DNA of 64,000 nt from Seminavis robusta. Its lineage: Eukaryota > Bacillariophyta > Bacillariophyceae > Naviculales > Naviculaceae. The stretch spans positions 1 through 64,000 of the forward strand of contig CAICTM010000367.1 in the NCBI GenBank assembly GCA_903772945.1. The letters are read 5' to 3'. Below the pieces are notes generated by a model. That model was not told the DNA's origin. It saw only the letters and a list, made by a program, of their open reading frames with translations, and searched no databases. The position numbers and the translations under genes are program-made. Positions 1 to 9,271 of this stretch are shown in pieces (the stretch's first letter is position 1; the number at the start of each line of letters is the position of its first letter).

Positions 1-1066
1 TTGGCGTAGCAGTGCGAGAAGTCCCTGTTCATCGCGCAGATTCTGAATTCCTACAGATCAACTTGTGAAACTACCTGTGCAAGTTAAATCGATAACGTAG
101 GTGTATTTTTATGTCAGAGAACAAGACAGTGCAAGTCGAACAAGGTATGGATACGAGGTGGCACATACGTGAACAAATGCAGCAGGACGGCGTAGTGAAG
201 ATTGATTTTGTTACGCTCGGAAGACAAGTGAGTCGACATTGGAACCAAGAATATCAACGTCGAGACCCTCGACAGACATGCACCGAAATAACAGGAGACA
301 AGGAGCAATTGGTTTGAGTTGGTAAGGAAAGTCGCTGCCATCATCGCGAAAAAAGGAAGGGTGTCAGAAATGGTATTTTCGTATGACGGAACAGAAGACT
401 CGGGGTCCACATCACGGTTCGCTGATTGGGATTTGTGACTCAATCTAGATGTTATCCGATCATCATCATATGGCCAGGTGTACGAGGAAAGAGGACAATG
501 GATGTCTAGATGATGAAACTACAATGGTTAGGAAGTTAGGTCGAGGAGATAATGCTAGGAGCGATGGGATGGAGAAATGAATGGACGGATGAAGGTCCAT
601 AGGTTTAGTAAAGTGGGAAAGCCCTCCACAGGCCAACCATGCACTTCAAGAATGATAGATCGACGAGAACTATCTGTAGATGAAACTGCGAGAAGGCAAA
701 GGATCGAAAGATCCTGGTATATGTATGCATATCGGAGCTCAGTTGTAGAGCTCACAATCTGAACGAGAGAGAAAGAGAAAACGAAACGAATAGCCAGTCT
801 ACTAGACAGTAGAGCTGGAAGGATATTGATTAAATTAGAGAAATTGTGCGTTCAAGTTCACACCTTTTCACACGAAGCACCGTTTCTGCACTGACGTTCT
901 TTTTCATCGGTGCCGACCATGATGATATCGCCGTCAGATACTTTCGGATCTGAGCCTGACACAGCTTGATCACTCAGTTGGTAAACTGTTGCTACGCAGA
1001 ACACCAATACAAGAGTTCGAAGGTTGCTTCAATATTCTCATCGATTGACACGATAGCAAAACCACG
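1..1066. other. Gene-poor left flank
   Basis: Apart from the HMG-like fragment at 111-317, I see no convincing coding sequence. A TGACGT half-site lies at about 892, roughly 175 bases upstream of the plastid-protein start codon. The remaining reading frames are short and low-information. Confidence 0.5.
111..317 (+). pseudogene. Degenerate HMG-box-like fragment
   Basis: This is a 68-residue open frame. Its middle (DFVTLGRQVSRHWNQ, about residues 32-46) resembles the second helix of HMG-box proteins, where a Phe-x-x-hydrophobic-x-x-x-hydrophobic-x-x-x-Trp spacing is usual. The stretch that should follow (an acidic/aromatic helix ending in a Lys-Glu-Arg-Tyr-like motif) has decayed, and the frame stops soon after. 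No partner exon is evident downstream. It is most likely a relic of an HMG-type gene, common in diatoms, but the match is short and could be chance. Confidence 0.2.
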
Positions 1067-1381
1067 ATGAAATGCATTGCATTGTTTGTAGCATTGGTGG
1101 CAGCCTTCGTCTGTGTTGGCTCCAGTGACGCCTTTCAAGTCGGAACATCGGCCCAGAGCCAACAAGTTTCTTCCAGAGCAACGCGACCATACGAATCTAA
1201 ATTGTTCGCCATCAAGAAGCAGGACGACAAGAAGAGCCCAGAAAAGAGAAAGGTGGTCGACCCATTGGAACTGTTCGTTGCGTATGCAACCCCGTGGCGC
1301 AACCCCAACAGCATTTTTGTCTACATGTTCGTGGCACTCTATGCTCTTGGAAAGTACAGTGAGGCAAAAGCAGGATTGTAA
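1067..1381 (+). CDS. Small plastid-targeted membrane protein
   Basis: The 104-residue protein starts with a hydrophobic signal peptide (residues 2-18) followed by SSDAF-Q. An Ala-Phe cleavage pair after a signal peptide is the hallmark of the diatom bipartite plastid presequence, so the protein should cross the ER and enter the complex plastid. After a Ser/Arg/Lys-rich transit-like region (about 24-65) comes a short mature part with the sequence PWRNPNSIFVYMFVALYALG, which includes one probable membrane span (about 84-100). Small single-span plastid proteins of this kind are often photosystem or thylakoid accessory subunits, but I do not recognise the family. The single-exon frame, good signal and clean stop support a real gene. 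CTAGCTAG sequence begins right after the stop. Confidence 0.75.
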   Translation: MKCIALFVALVAAFVCVGSSDAFQVGTSAQSQQVSSRATRPYESKLFAIKKQDDKKSPEKRKVVDPLELFVAYATPWRNPNSIFVYMFVALYALGKYSEAKAGL

Positions 1382-2447
1382 TCTAGCTAGTTAGTTGGTG
1401 GTTTTCAATAGTTTTGAGGTTGGTCTTCTGCCTTGGGTCTGTTTTTAAAAGCACAGCCAGTACTAGGTACTAGCAGTAATAGCTAGACTAGCTCGCCCTC
1501 TAGATTCAGAAGACATACTAGTAGCTAGCCAAGAAGTTGGCGCTTACAACGACATAGAGCAAGCGCATCGCTTGCTCTATCTAGCTAGCTAGATGCAAAG
1601 AAAAGGTTTTCCGGGAGGATATGCAGCATCAGAACACCGTGTCTGAATACACAAGTCATATTCTGACGCCATCTGCCTTGCAGTGAAGACGGCCAATGCG
1701 GTTATTACAAGTGAGTATTCACCGAAACTGTGAATGGTGGTCACGGTGGAGCTCTAGTCTTCCTGCTTTACTTCGGGTGACAGCAGCAATTAGCCAACCA
1801 TCTACAAGTAGGTATGTGTAGTAACCAGCCCGCTGAACCCTGACAGCTTTGACTTTGCGTGTGTGGTCCACTCTGGAGAGGCTGTCTGCACAGGTATCTG
1901 TGTGTGGAAGAAGGGTTGGGAGGAGCTGACAAGCCTCAACTGTGTTCAGGAGGCAGGCCAGTGAACAAAGAAGCAAATCTGGTCGCTTCTCTGCGTTCCC
2001 TGGCTGATAGATGGCTGCCCGGCTAAGTGCTCGCCAGATCCAGATCATGGACTACATCTTTTCGTGGTTCCAAGTTGGTAACGTGGCTCCAACCTAACGA
2101 ATGAAACGAATGTGCCGAGTGGAGCAACCAGGACCGGCCACGGTCGATCTTTTCCATTGGTGTCACTGGTTGTTGGCTGTGCTGGATGGACCACGGCTAC
2201 GGCACGGACTGTTTCCTTCGAATTCGGGACCGAAAACCTCACGATTCCAAGGTCGTTCGTGCCAAGATCCAGAGCCCGCAAGGCCACCGTACCGTATTCC
2301 CGCCCACAAGAGAATGACGACAAGTCAATGCTTCGCTATTTCACACAAGCTTGTTGTTTCCATTGCTTCGCTTACAATTGCACCCTCATCCATCGCCATA
2401 TCCATTGCGATCCTCACTTACCGGTACTCCACGACTCTGACAGTATA
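1382..2447. other. Intergenic region with CTAG-rich palindromes
   Basis: About 1.07 kb with no supported gene. It holds CTAGCTAG-type runs near 1384-1395, 1480-1600 and an imperfect dyad around 1556-1580 (AGCAAGCGCATCGCTTGCT). The open frame runs in from 2112, but the part before 2448 does not look like protein and is probably 5' leader. Confidence 0.5.
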
Positions 2448-3620
2448 ATGATAACGGAACACATGTTCGCTCCACGCAAGCTCGATAGCAAGAAATCGCC
2501 ACTGTTGTCAAAAACAATTGCAACTAAACCAAAGCATCGCATTAAAGCTCGAGTATTAACTAGGTTCGAGCGTAAAGTCTTGTCTCAGACTCTGTTGGTG
2601 CGAGGTCAGAACAGCTCGGTAGCCAAATATCCTATTTCATCATCAAAGGTGACGATGGTGTCCTTTCGCGCACCAGCTCCTCCTTCGTCCTCCTCTGATA
2701 CCCATGCCGCTAACAAAAATGCCCCGTCACAAGTTTCGTACCAGCGTGAGCCAATGTCACCAAGTGTGGGAGCGCGCCCCACTTGCCCCCATGATACCAG
2801 TCCATCCCGACCCACTGAGAAACCCAAAAATACACCTCCAAAGCAAGGGTCTTACAGTGAGGCCATTAGCTATCCAGTGGAGTATATGCGGCGGCCACCA
2901 AAGGCAAATGCCAAGGTCAGATTTTTCGGCTCAGTTTCAGTGAAGGAGATCCCCTCCTATCGTTCCTACGACGACGAAAGCCGCAAGAAGATGTGGAGCT
3001 CCCACAAGGAGATAGAGCTCAACGCTGCCCGGAACAAGAGGGAATTTGCAGCAGACAAAAGAGACTGGAAAAAGTGCAGGGAAGAAGACGAGATGCTGAT
3101 CCTTGAAGGCAAGCTAGTTCACCCAGAGACCTACGTTTGGCTACAGCGACATCAGCAAAAGCAAGTAGTACGAAGACTTCGAGCGGCCAAGAAGAGAGAA
3201 GACCTAGCAAGGGCCGGAACGATTGACTCCGAAGCAGGGGTGGTCAGTCGCGTGACGGGCAGGATCCTAATGAAGCGTCCTTTCAAGGCTGCACTGGCAA
3301 GGAAACAACGACCTGCAACGGCGACTATCGTGCCCTCTGAAGCTCGCTCTGAACATCCGCTACAAGATAGCAGCAACCTAGCTGTTACAGGTGCCAAGAA
3401 AGAGAGACAGCGCAGGGCTGTGCTGACACCATCAGCACCCCCAAGCAACAAAGGATCTGACCAAGGAAGCCGATCAAAGAACGTGCCAGTGGCCAAAACT
3501 AGGAGGAACACCAAGTTTGTCGTCCGCCGTCGGGCAACCCTATTCAGGCTCCCAACCAGGACAGCCAGAAAGGAATTGGCAGCGAGGTCTGGTCATGGCA
3601 TCGTATGCCAAGCAAGTTAA
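2448..3620 (+). CDS. Basic protein of an unnamed family, paralogue of the 31 kb gene
   Basis: From the ATG at 2448 this encodes 390 residues; the frame is open back to 2112, but that extension looks non-coding. I chose 2448 because the N terminus (MITEHMF) resembles that of the paralogue at 31010 (MIGVLKTMF). Residues about 155-255 form the shared domain: KVRFFGSVSVKEIPSYR, then DDE, a Trp, RNKREFAADKRDW and VHPET, followed by a Gln/Arg-rich helix. The C-terminal 130 residues are strongly basic and low-complexity. No catalytic motif or membrane span is visible. The basic tail could suggest nucleic-acid binding or nuclear location, but that is inference only. Confidence 0.65.
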   Translation: MITEHMFAPRKLDSKKSPLLSKTIATKPKHRIKARVLTRFERKVLSQTLLVRGQNSSVAKYPISSSKVTMVSFRAPAPPSSSSDTHAANKNAPSQVSYQREPMSPSVGARPTCPHDTSPSRPTEKPKNTPPKQGSYSEAISYPVEYMRRPPKANAKVRFFGSVSVKEIPSYRSYDDESRKKMWSSHKEIELNAARNKREFAADKRDWKKCREEDEMLILEGKLVHPETYVWLQRHQQKQVVRRLRAAKKREDLARAGTIDSEAGVVSRVTGRILMKRPFKAALARKQRPATATIVPSEARSEHPLQDSSNLAVTGAKKERQRRAVLTPSAPPSNKGSDQGSRSKNVPVAKTRRNTKFVVRRRATLFRLPTRTARKELAARSGHGIVCQAS

Positions 3621-4166
3621 AGCAACCTAGCTAGCATGATCAGCCAGATGCAAGTTCACGTACGATAGATAATGAACTAGAACTTCTAAAGCTTCCTACT
3701 GAAGTGGGGTGTTTCTATAGGTTGGAAGTGGTGTCGCAGGGTCATTTTCCGTGCTGAGCTGGACCTGCATGGACCCAGACCGAAGACGGGTGGGAGGTGT
3801 CGCGTTCAAACGAGAACACGTTGGTGCAACCTGTTCGGTCAACACACGCGGCGAGACGGCGAGGCCAATGGCCACCCAAGGCTCGGCGAGGCCAATGGGC
3901 ACCCGAGGCCCGGTGAACTATCGATAACAGCCTCACGGAAAATGTCTACTAGCCACCGTAGACTTGCTTCCAATCAACCATGGATTATAATATTATTGTT
4001 ATTTTGCCGTTGCACTGACTTTTTTCATCTATTAAGATTTCTTGTTCCTCATGCGGTTCGAAATCCACTAAAGCACTTGCCAAAGTAGAACAACGACAAT
4101 ACACCATCATCATACTTGAGGAGCAATTAGCATCAGTCTCACCGATAGAGCTAGAGGTGCTCTAGA
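3621..4166. other. Intergenic region
   Basis: No gene is seen. It contains a CTAGCTAG run just after the upstream stop codon (about 3629) and the 27-bp tandem duplication at 3857-3910. It should include the promoter of the transporter gene starting at 4167. Confidence 0.5.
3857..3910. repeat. 27-bp tandem duplication
   Basis: Two adjacent 27-base copies (3857-3883 and 3884-3910) begin CGGCGAGGCCAATGG and differ at three positions. They are GC-rich compared with the surroundings and lie outside any supported gene. Confidence 0.75.
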
Positions 4167-5586
4167 ATGGAGGATGCAGAACTCCCACTCCTCCTGAACA
4201 TCGAAAATGACATCTTGACAAGATCTGCCAATGATGCTGAAAAGCCCACAAAAGAATCGTCTGATGACAGAGGTATCTTAGACATTTGCACAACCTGCAT
4301 TCCCTCTCTGCCATCACCACGTGAGAGTTGTTGTAGTTCCAAGAGCAGTCTGAAATCAGCACTACTAGTGTTACTGGTGATTCAAGCATCTTCCGCCATT
4401 CTTGTTGGCCGCTACACTCGATCCGCAGTTCCAGAAGAAGAGCTTTTTGAGATTAGTCATTTGGTTCTTGTAATTGAATGTTTCAAACTCCTCCTTTCAA
4501 TGTTTGCAGAATACATTGCCACCAAAGGAAGACTGTGGGAGTCAGTACAAGAGCACATCTGGAGGCAACCACAGGAGTCTTGCAAAGTTTTGGTTCCGGC
4601 AATACTCTATGTGATACAAAACTCATTGGTATACATAGCCCTGAGCAACTTATCAGCTCCTGTCTTTATATCACTTCAACAAGGGAAGCTCGTTGCAACA
4701 GCTGTTGTTTCAGTGGCCATGTTGCATCGAAAATACTCGGTGAAGCAATGGTGTTGCTTGGTTGTGCTGGCAGTCGGAGTGGCTATTGTTGCAATTGATG
4801 AGAAGACTGAAGCAGAAGGATCATCTATCGATGCTGATGAAATGGGTATGGAGTCTGAACAAATGGAATTCTTCTTGGTCGGTGTTTTGGCTGTAACTGG
4901 AGCATGTTTAACAAGTGCCTTTGCAGGGGTATACTTTGAAAAGGTCTTGGCCCCAGAAAAGGCTGCTTCCAACAAAACCGCCGTAATGAATGAGAAGAAT
5001 AGTATGTTGAAATCTGTGGACACAGGCAAGCCCACACACGATGATACAAGGCCCTCAGCAGTGGCGGCCCAGAGTCTTTGGATCAGAAACATGCAACTGG
5101 CTTTGTTCAGCATATTATTTTGCGTGCTCCGTGAGATCTGGGGTACGGTCAATGTGGTTGCAGTAATCAACATTGAAGATGACGACAGAATCAGCGCATC
5201 AGATTCCATTGACTATGACCAGCCGTACTTCCATGGTTTTACCTTTTGGGTTTGGTACGTTTGCCAAGCGGAGGCCCCAGGCCCCATTGTACGCCAAAAT
5301 GATGCCCTTGACTCAAAAGCTTTTCTACTTTTTATAAAATTGCACCAGGGTACTTGTGTTGTTGCAGGCAGGAGGAGGGCTGCTGGTTTCGTCAGTTATG
5401 AAGTACGCAGATAATGTCATGAAAGGCCTGGCTATGGGCGTTGGTGTGGTTGTTGCATCAGTGATGTCAACTTTATTGTTCCAAGTGCACCTCTCGCAGC
5501 AGTTTTCTTTTGGTGCTTTCATCATTTGCAGTTCTGTTTACCTGTTTTCCAATGATCCTCCATGCATGCGCAGCAAATACCGATGA
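4167..5586 (+). CDS. Nucleotide-sugar transporter (SLC35A type)
   Basis: I join two exons, 4167-5254 and 5349-5586, across a 94-nt GT-AG intron (donor GTACGT, acceptor ACCAG), giving 441 residues. The join restores the family signature HGFTFWVWVLVLLQAGGG, continuing GLLVSSVMKYADN, which belongs to Golgi/ER CMP-sialic acid and UDP-galactose/UDP-GlcNAc transporters. Another family segment, ILYVIQNSLVYIALSNLSAP followed by VFISLQQGK, lies at about residues 150-180. The protein has about ten hydrophobic spans, a long hydrophilic N terminus (about 75 residues) and two enlarged acidic loops (about 215-235 and 270-305). It would exchange a cytosolic UDP- or CMP-sugar for the nucleotide monophosphate across the Golgi membrane. 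The substrate cannot be read from sequence. UDP-galactose would fit the mutase-glycosyltransferase at 37 kb, but that link is inference. Confidence 0.9.
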
Positions 5587-6121
5587 AAACAAAACGCAGC
5601 AATGGCACTCAAAGCAATCCCAACACCGCAACAATGTTAGGCAAGGCAACCAACTCAGCCCCCACACTTCCCTACCGATGATCTATTCACCAATCGTACC
5701 AGGTACCAGTACGGAATTTCGGGAAGAGCACGGCCCGTCGGGTTGGACCGTGGATAGCCATCCAAACGAAACCGCGATATCCGGCAAGCCCACCACGACA
5801 TGTGGCACATTGGGTACTAGTAGCTCCCTTCCTAGCTAGCTCGACTAGTTGGCAAACACAACATAATTTTGTCGGCTACTGTTTTATTGAAATGAGTACA
5901 GTGTATTGCATGGAACTCTAATTGTTCGTCCAAGACCGCCATCATGCAAAGTATGGTACTGATATTTTTGTACCTCGACATCTCTAGGACTCTACTGAAA
6001 TCTTTCATCGCACCATCGATAGCAGAGCCGACCACATACACAAATGTCACAATCAGCCCTGAACTCCACCGTTTCTATGTCGCCAAGCAATACGACGGGT
6101 TAGCTAGATACATGCAAGCGA
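5587..6121. other. Convergent intergenic region
   Basis: This lies between the 3' ends of the transporter (plus strand) and the first LRR gene (minus strand). A CTAGCTAG run occurs at about 5832-5840. No gene is seen; the forward frame at 5944-6276 overlaps the last LRR exon antisense and is not protein-like. Confidence 0.5.
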
Positions 6122-8710
6122 TCAACCGGAAAAAGCAGTTGCGTTCTTACCTCCCTCCTCATAAACGGTCAACATGCAAATTGATGATGGCAATGGAACT
6201 GACAGCTGGTTATTCGAAATATCGACATTGGCTGTGGTTGGAGATACAAAGAGGTTGCGTGAGTCAGATCAGTTGATGAATTGAAGGCATTCACAGAAAG
6301 GAAGACGACGCTACGTCAGACTTACTCAAGTGCTTGTGGGGAAGCTTTGTGTGCCATCCTGTTGGAAAGGCTCCAGTAAGCTGAAGATGGTCGAGCCAAA
6401 GAAAAAAACTGTGAGAACTAACTCAACATGAAGTGCATGCCATGACGCAACCAGATTGGATTGGAGTCGCAGACGCACCTGGTTGTCATTCAGGTAAAAC
6501 TGAAAAAGACGATTTGACCCCAAGTTGGCGTAATCCTATAGTGCCGTGAGAGCAGAAAGTAAGTGCCATGTTTTCGGCCAAGCAGATCTTACTTGACCAC
6601 ACTTACATTTGGAATGCTGCCTGTCAAAAGAGCGTTATCCATGTGAAAGTGCCTCAAACTAGGCATGATCATAGTTGACGGCAGTGTCCCATTGATTCTA
6701 GTGTGAGACAGATCCCAATAGTACATATCTGTCATGCGAATTCTATCTGGAAGTGTCCCGGTGAAGTCATTGTACGACAAGATCAGATACCCTGAGAAGT
6801 CGGATGAAGGCAAGGAGCAGTTAGCGAAAACAGGCATTCCCAGTCGCGATCATACGATACACTTTTTATTTCTTACTCAGATCGCCCAAGTCGAAAAGCT
6901 CCTCTGGTAGACTGCCTGTCAAGTCGCAGTTTCCCAAGTAGAGTTGCTCCAAACTGTACATGTTACCAATCTCTGGCCCAATGGAACCAAAGAATTGGTT
7001 TTCAAACAAGTACAGTGTCTTGAGCTTGGGAAGACTCCAAAAGGGATCTAGGAATCCAGTCAGTTGGTTTTGAGCCAAGTCCAAGGTTTCAAGCTCGGTC
7101 AAGAGCGAGATCTCTGGCACTACATAGCCTGTCAGATTCTGCCTAGCCCAGTTGATGCCAATGACTTCTTCACTACGGTCACATGTCACTCCAGGAAACT
7201 GACATTCATGTAGCCTTGGGAAGCTCCAATAGGAACCTGAATCGGCATGCAGACTAAAGTCCAAGGCAATGATGGCAAAGCGTTGAGGCAAATGCAGAAG
7301 GATTTGTGGTGCAGGTGTGCTACTGGATGGAGGAGGGAGCACAACAGTGGTCGAGTTGGCTGTAGTAGAATTGTCATCTGTAGCAACAGTGAGAAATTCA
7401 TCCACGATCGTGTCGACAGCGGCAAGCTCCGCGGACTCTTCAAATAGCTGCAGGACGACTTGATCTTCAGTGGCCATCCACTGCAACGCCCGTCCTTGTG
7501 GAGTCATTGGATCATCCAATACTTCTAACGGTATATCCGCCACGTTCATCAATAGTTCGGTCAAAGTAATGTGAATAGCAAAAGTTGGAGCTGCCGAGAC
7601 TGTGGGCGCTGCAGTAGTTGGATGTTGGGTAGGAGCACTGGAGGGTAAGTAAGATGGAGAAGCACTGGGAAGGAACGATGGGACTTCGCTGGGCATATCA
7701 CTTGGAACGTTGCTCGGGACGTCACTGGGGACGTCGGAAGGAATATCCGATGGTTGAAAAGATGGGCTCCCTGTTGGTTGGGGTGAGACCGTTGGTGCCA
7801 TTGTTGGAGCAACACTGGGGATCTGTGTGGGGACAATTGATGGCACATCCGAGGGCAAATCCGAAGGCATGGCCGAAGTGGTCGGTGCTGCAGACGGCGA
7901 CACACTTGGAACTTCTGAGGGATAGGCCGAAGTGGGCACCAAGGTTGAAGGCATTTGGGTGCTACTGGGACTTTGAGACTCTGGTGTTGCTAGCACAACC
8001 ACTGTTCCGGTGTCTATTGTGATGGTCAAGTCAGAGTTATTGGCGGAGGAGCTGCTATCGGTAGCGGTGGAAGCTTTTTCGCCAGAAAACCCCAAGGCGG
8101 TAATGACGGCAATCGCCGCTGCCAAGATCAACACCGCCAAGACAAAGCACCACAGCAACCAAACGGTGCGAATGGTTGGTCGACGTGGCCTCCTCGGACG
8201 AGGTGTGCTTTCTTTTGCTTCTTCCTCGGGTTTTTCCTTTGTATGCTCGTTTTCGTTGCTCTCATTTGTCGTACAGGTTTCAATCGCCTTCACTCCATCC
8301 TCAATGTCACTGTCAAGGTCTCCATCTATGATGTTATCCTTGTCAACAATGCTACCATCGCCATTAATGCTATCCCTGTCGACGCTGCTGTTCACCTCAG
8401 GACTGCTATTGGGTACCAACACGGCATCGTCAGTCTTATCGACGGGCATATCCTGACATACGTCATGGCTGTCATCGTGAGCGTCAATGCTAACAGAGTA
8501 TTTGTCAAAGATGGCATAGTCCACTTGGGAAATGGTGCTCCCAGAGGAGCGTACTCGCCTCGGTGTTACCAGACCGCTTGCAAGCGACGTTGCCTTTCCA
8601 GGAGAAGTCAAACCCTTGGTGCTACTAGCCTCGCTTCTGGACCGCTCCATCACAGAGCTTGTTGCCTGCTTGATCATGTAATCAAACGAAGAATTCGGTT
8701 CATCCATCAT
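6122..8710 (-). CDS. Type II membrane LRR receptor-like protein 1
   Basis: Five exons (8710-6877, 6791-6607, 6535-6479, 6380-6326, 6231-6122) give 746 residues. All junctions are GT-AG, keep phase and restore LRRs. From the N terminus: a cytoplasmic Ser/acidic region (1-170), an Arg-rich flank (RPRRPRRP), one membrane span (about 180-203), then a long Pro-Ser-Thr stalk with repeated PSDVPSDVPS units (about 245-370). Next comes a conserved block with TPQGRALQWMATEDQ and RFAIIALDFSLH, a Cys cap resembling plant LRR N-caps (LHECQFPGVTCD), and about nine extracellular-type LRRs (GxxPxxIxxLxxLxxLxLxxNxLxG). With basic residues before the span and no signal peptide, the ectodomain is C-terminal (type II). 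There is no kinase. Unlike its two neighbours it ends soon after CMLTVYEEGG, without the Cys-rich acidic tail. A GGTAAG near the end could be another donor, so the C terminus is the least certain part. Confidence 0.85.
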
Positions 8711-9271
8711 GGTGCCTTTCCCTTTTTGGTACTAATGTCAATGAACGTAAAAAAGATGAAATGTGAGAATGAACGGTGAGAAAAACCGCCATTTCTGTGA
8801 ACGGACAGGCGTCGTGAAAGCAAGGCGACTTTGTGAATTTGAGTTCTTCGCCACTTTTTTGGCCTGGGCTAGATGTGCCGTGTGCCGTGTGGTGCCATTC
8901 TCTAAAACCGCAAACAGCATCTTGCATCGATACCGGTATGCCAACCGCACTGAAAGGTCAGCCCTGTAATGTACCGGTAGACTACTGCAGCTATGTAGCT
9001 ACGGATACACGTAGTTCAACTTTGAAGAAAATGGCATGCGGAAACTAACTAAAAACCAGTCTTATAAAGGACTAACCACAAGCTTAGTGATTACAATTGG
9101 CCTTGTCCTGTGTTTATTTGTTGGTGCAAGCAGATCGGTAATCTTGCGGAATAATATCGTAGTCTACTTTTTGTGTATCATATGGATGAACTGTATTACA
9201 GCTGGGTTTCAGCGTTCAAAATCTATAGTACTCCAGCAAGTACGGTACGTCTGGCAAGCTTCAGATTGCAG
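8711..9271. other. Spacer between LRR genes 1 and 2
   Basis: About 560 bases lie between the start of LRR gene 1 and the stop of LRR gene 2. They should contain the promoter of gene 1 and the 3' UTR of gene 2. The overlapping short frames on both strands are uninformative. Confidence 0.5.

Noticed and set aside
2112-2447. N-terminal extension of the 2.4 kb gene
   Set aside because: The extra 112 residues look like translated leader, and the paralogue aligns from the ATG at 2448.
4055-4075. GGTTCGAAATCC resembling a tRNA T-arm
   Set aside because: No flanking acceptor stem, D-arm or anticodon loop could be paired.
5944-6276. 110-residue plus-strand frame
   Set aside because: It is antisense to the last LRR gene 1 exon, which is supported by splice phase and paralogue alignment.
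8243-8779. 178-residue plus-strand frame
   Set aside because: It lies antisense to the cytoplasmic region of LRR protein 1 and has no independent support.
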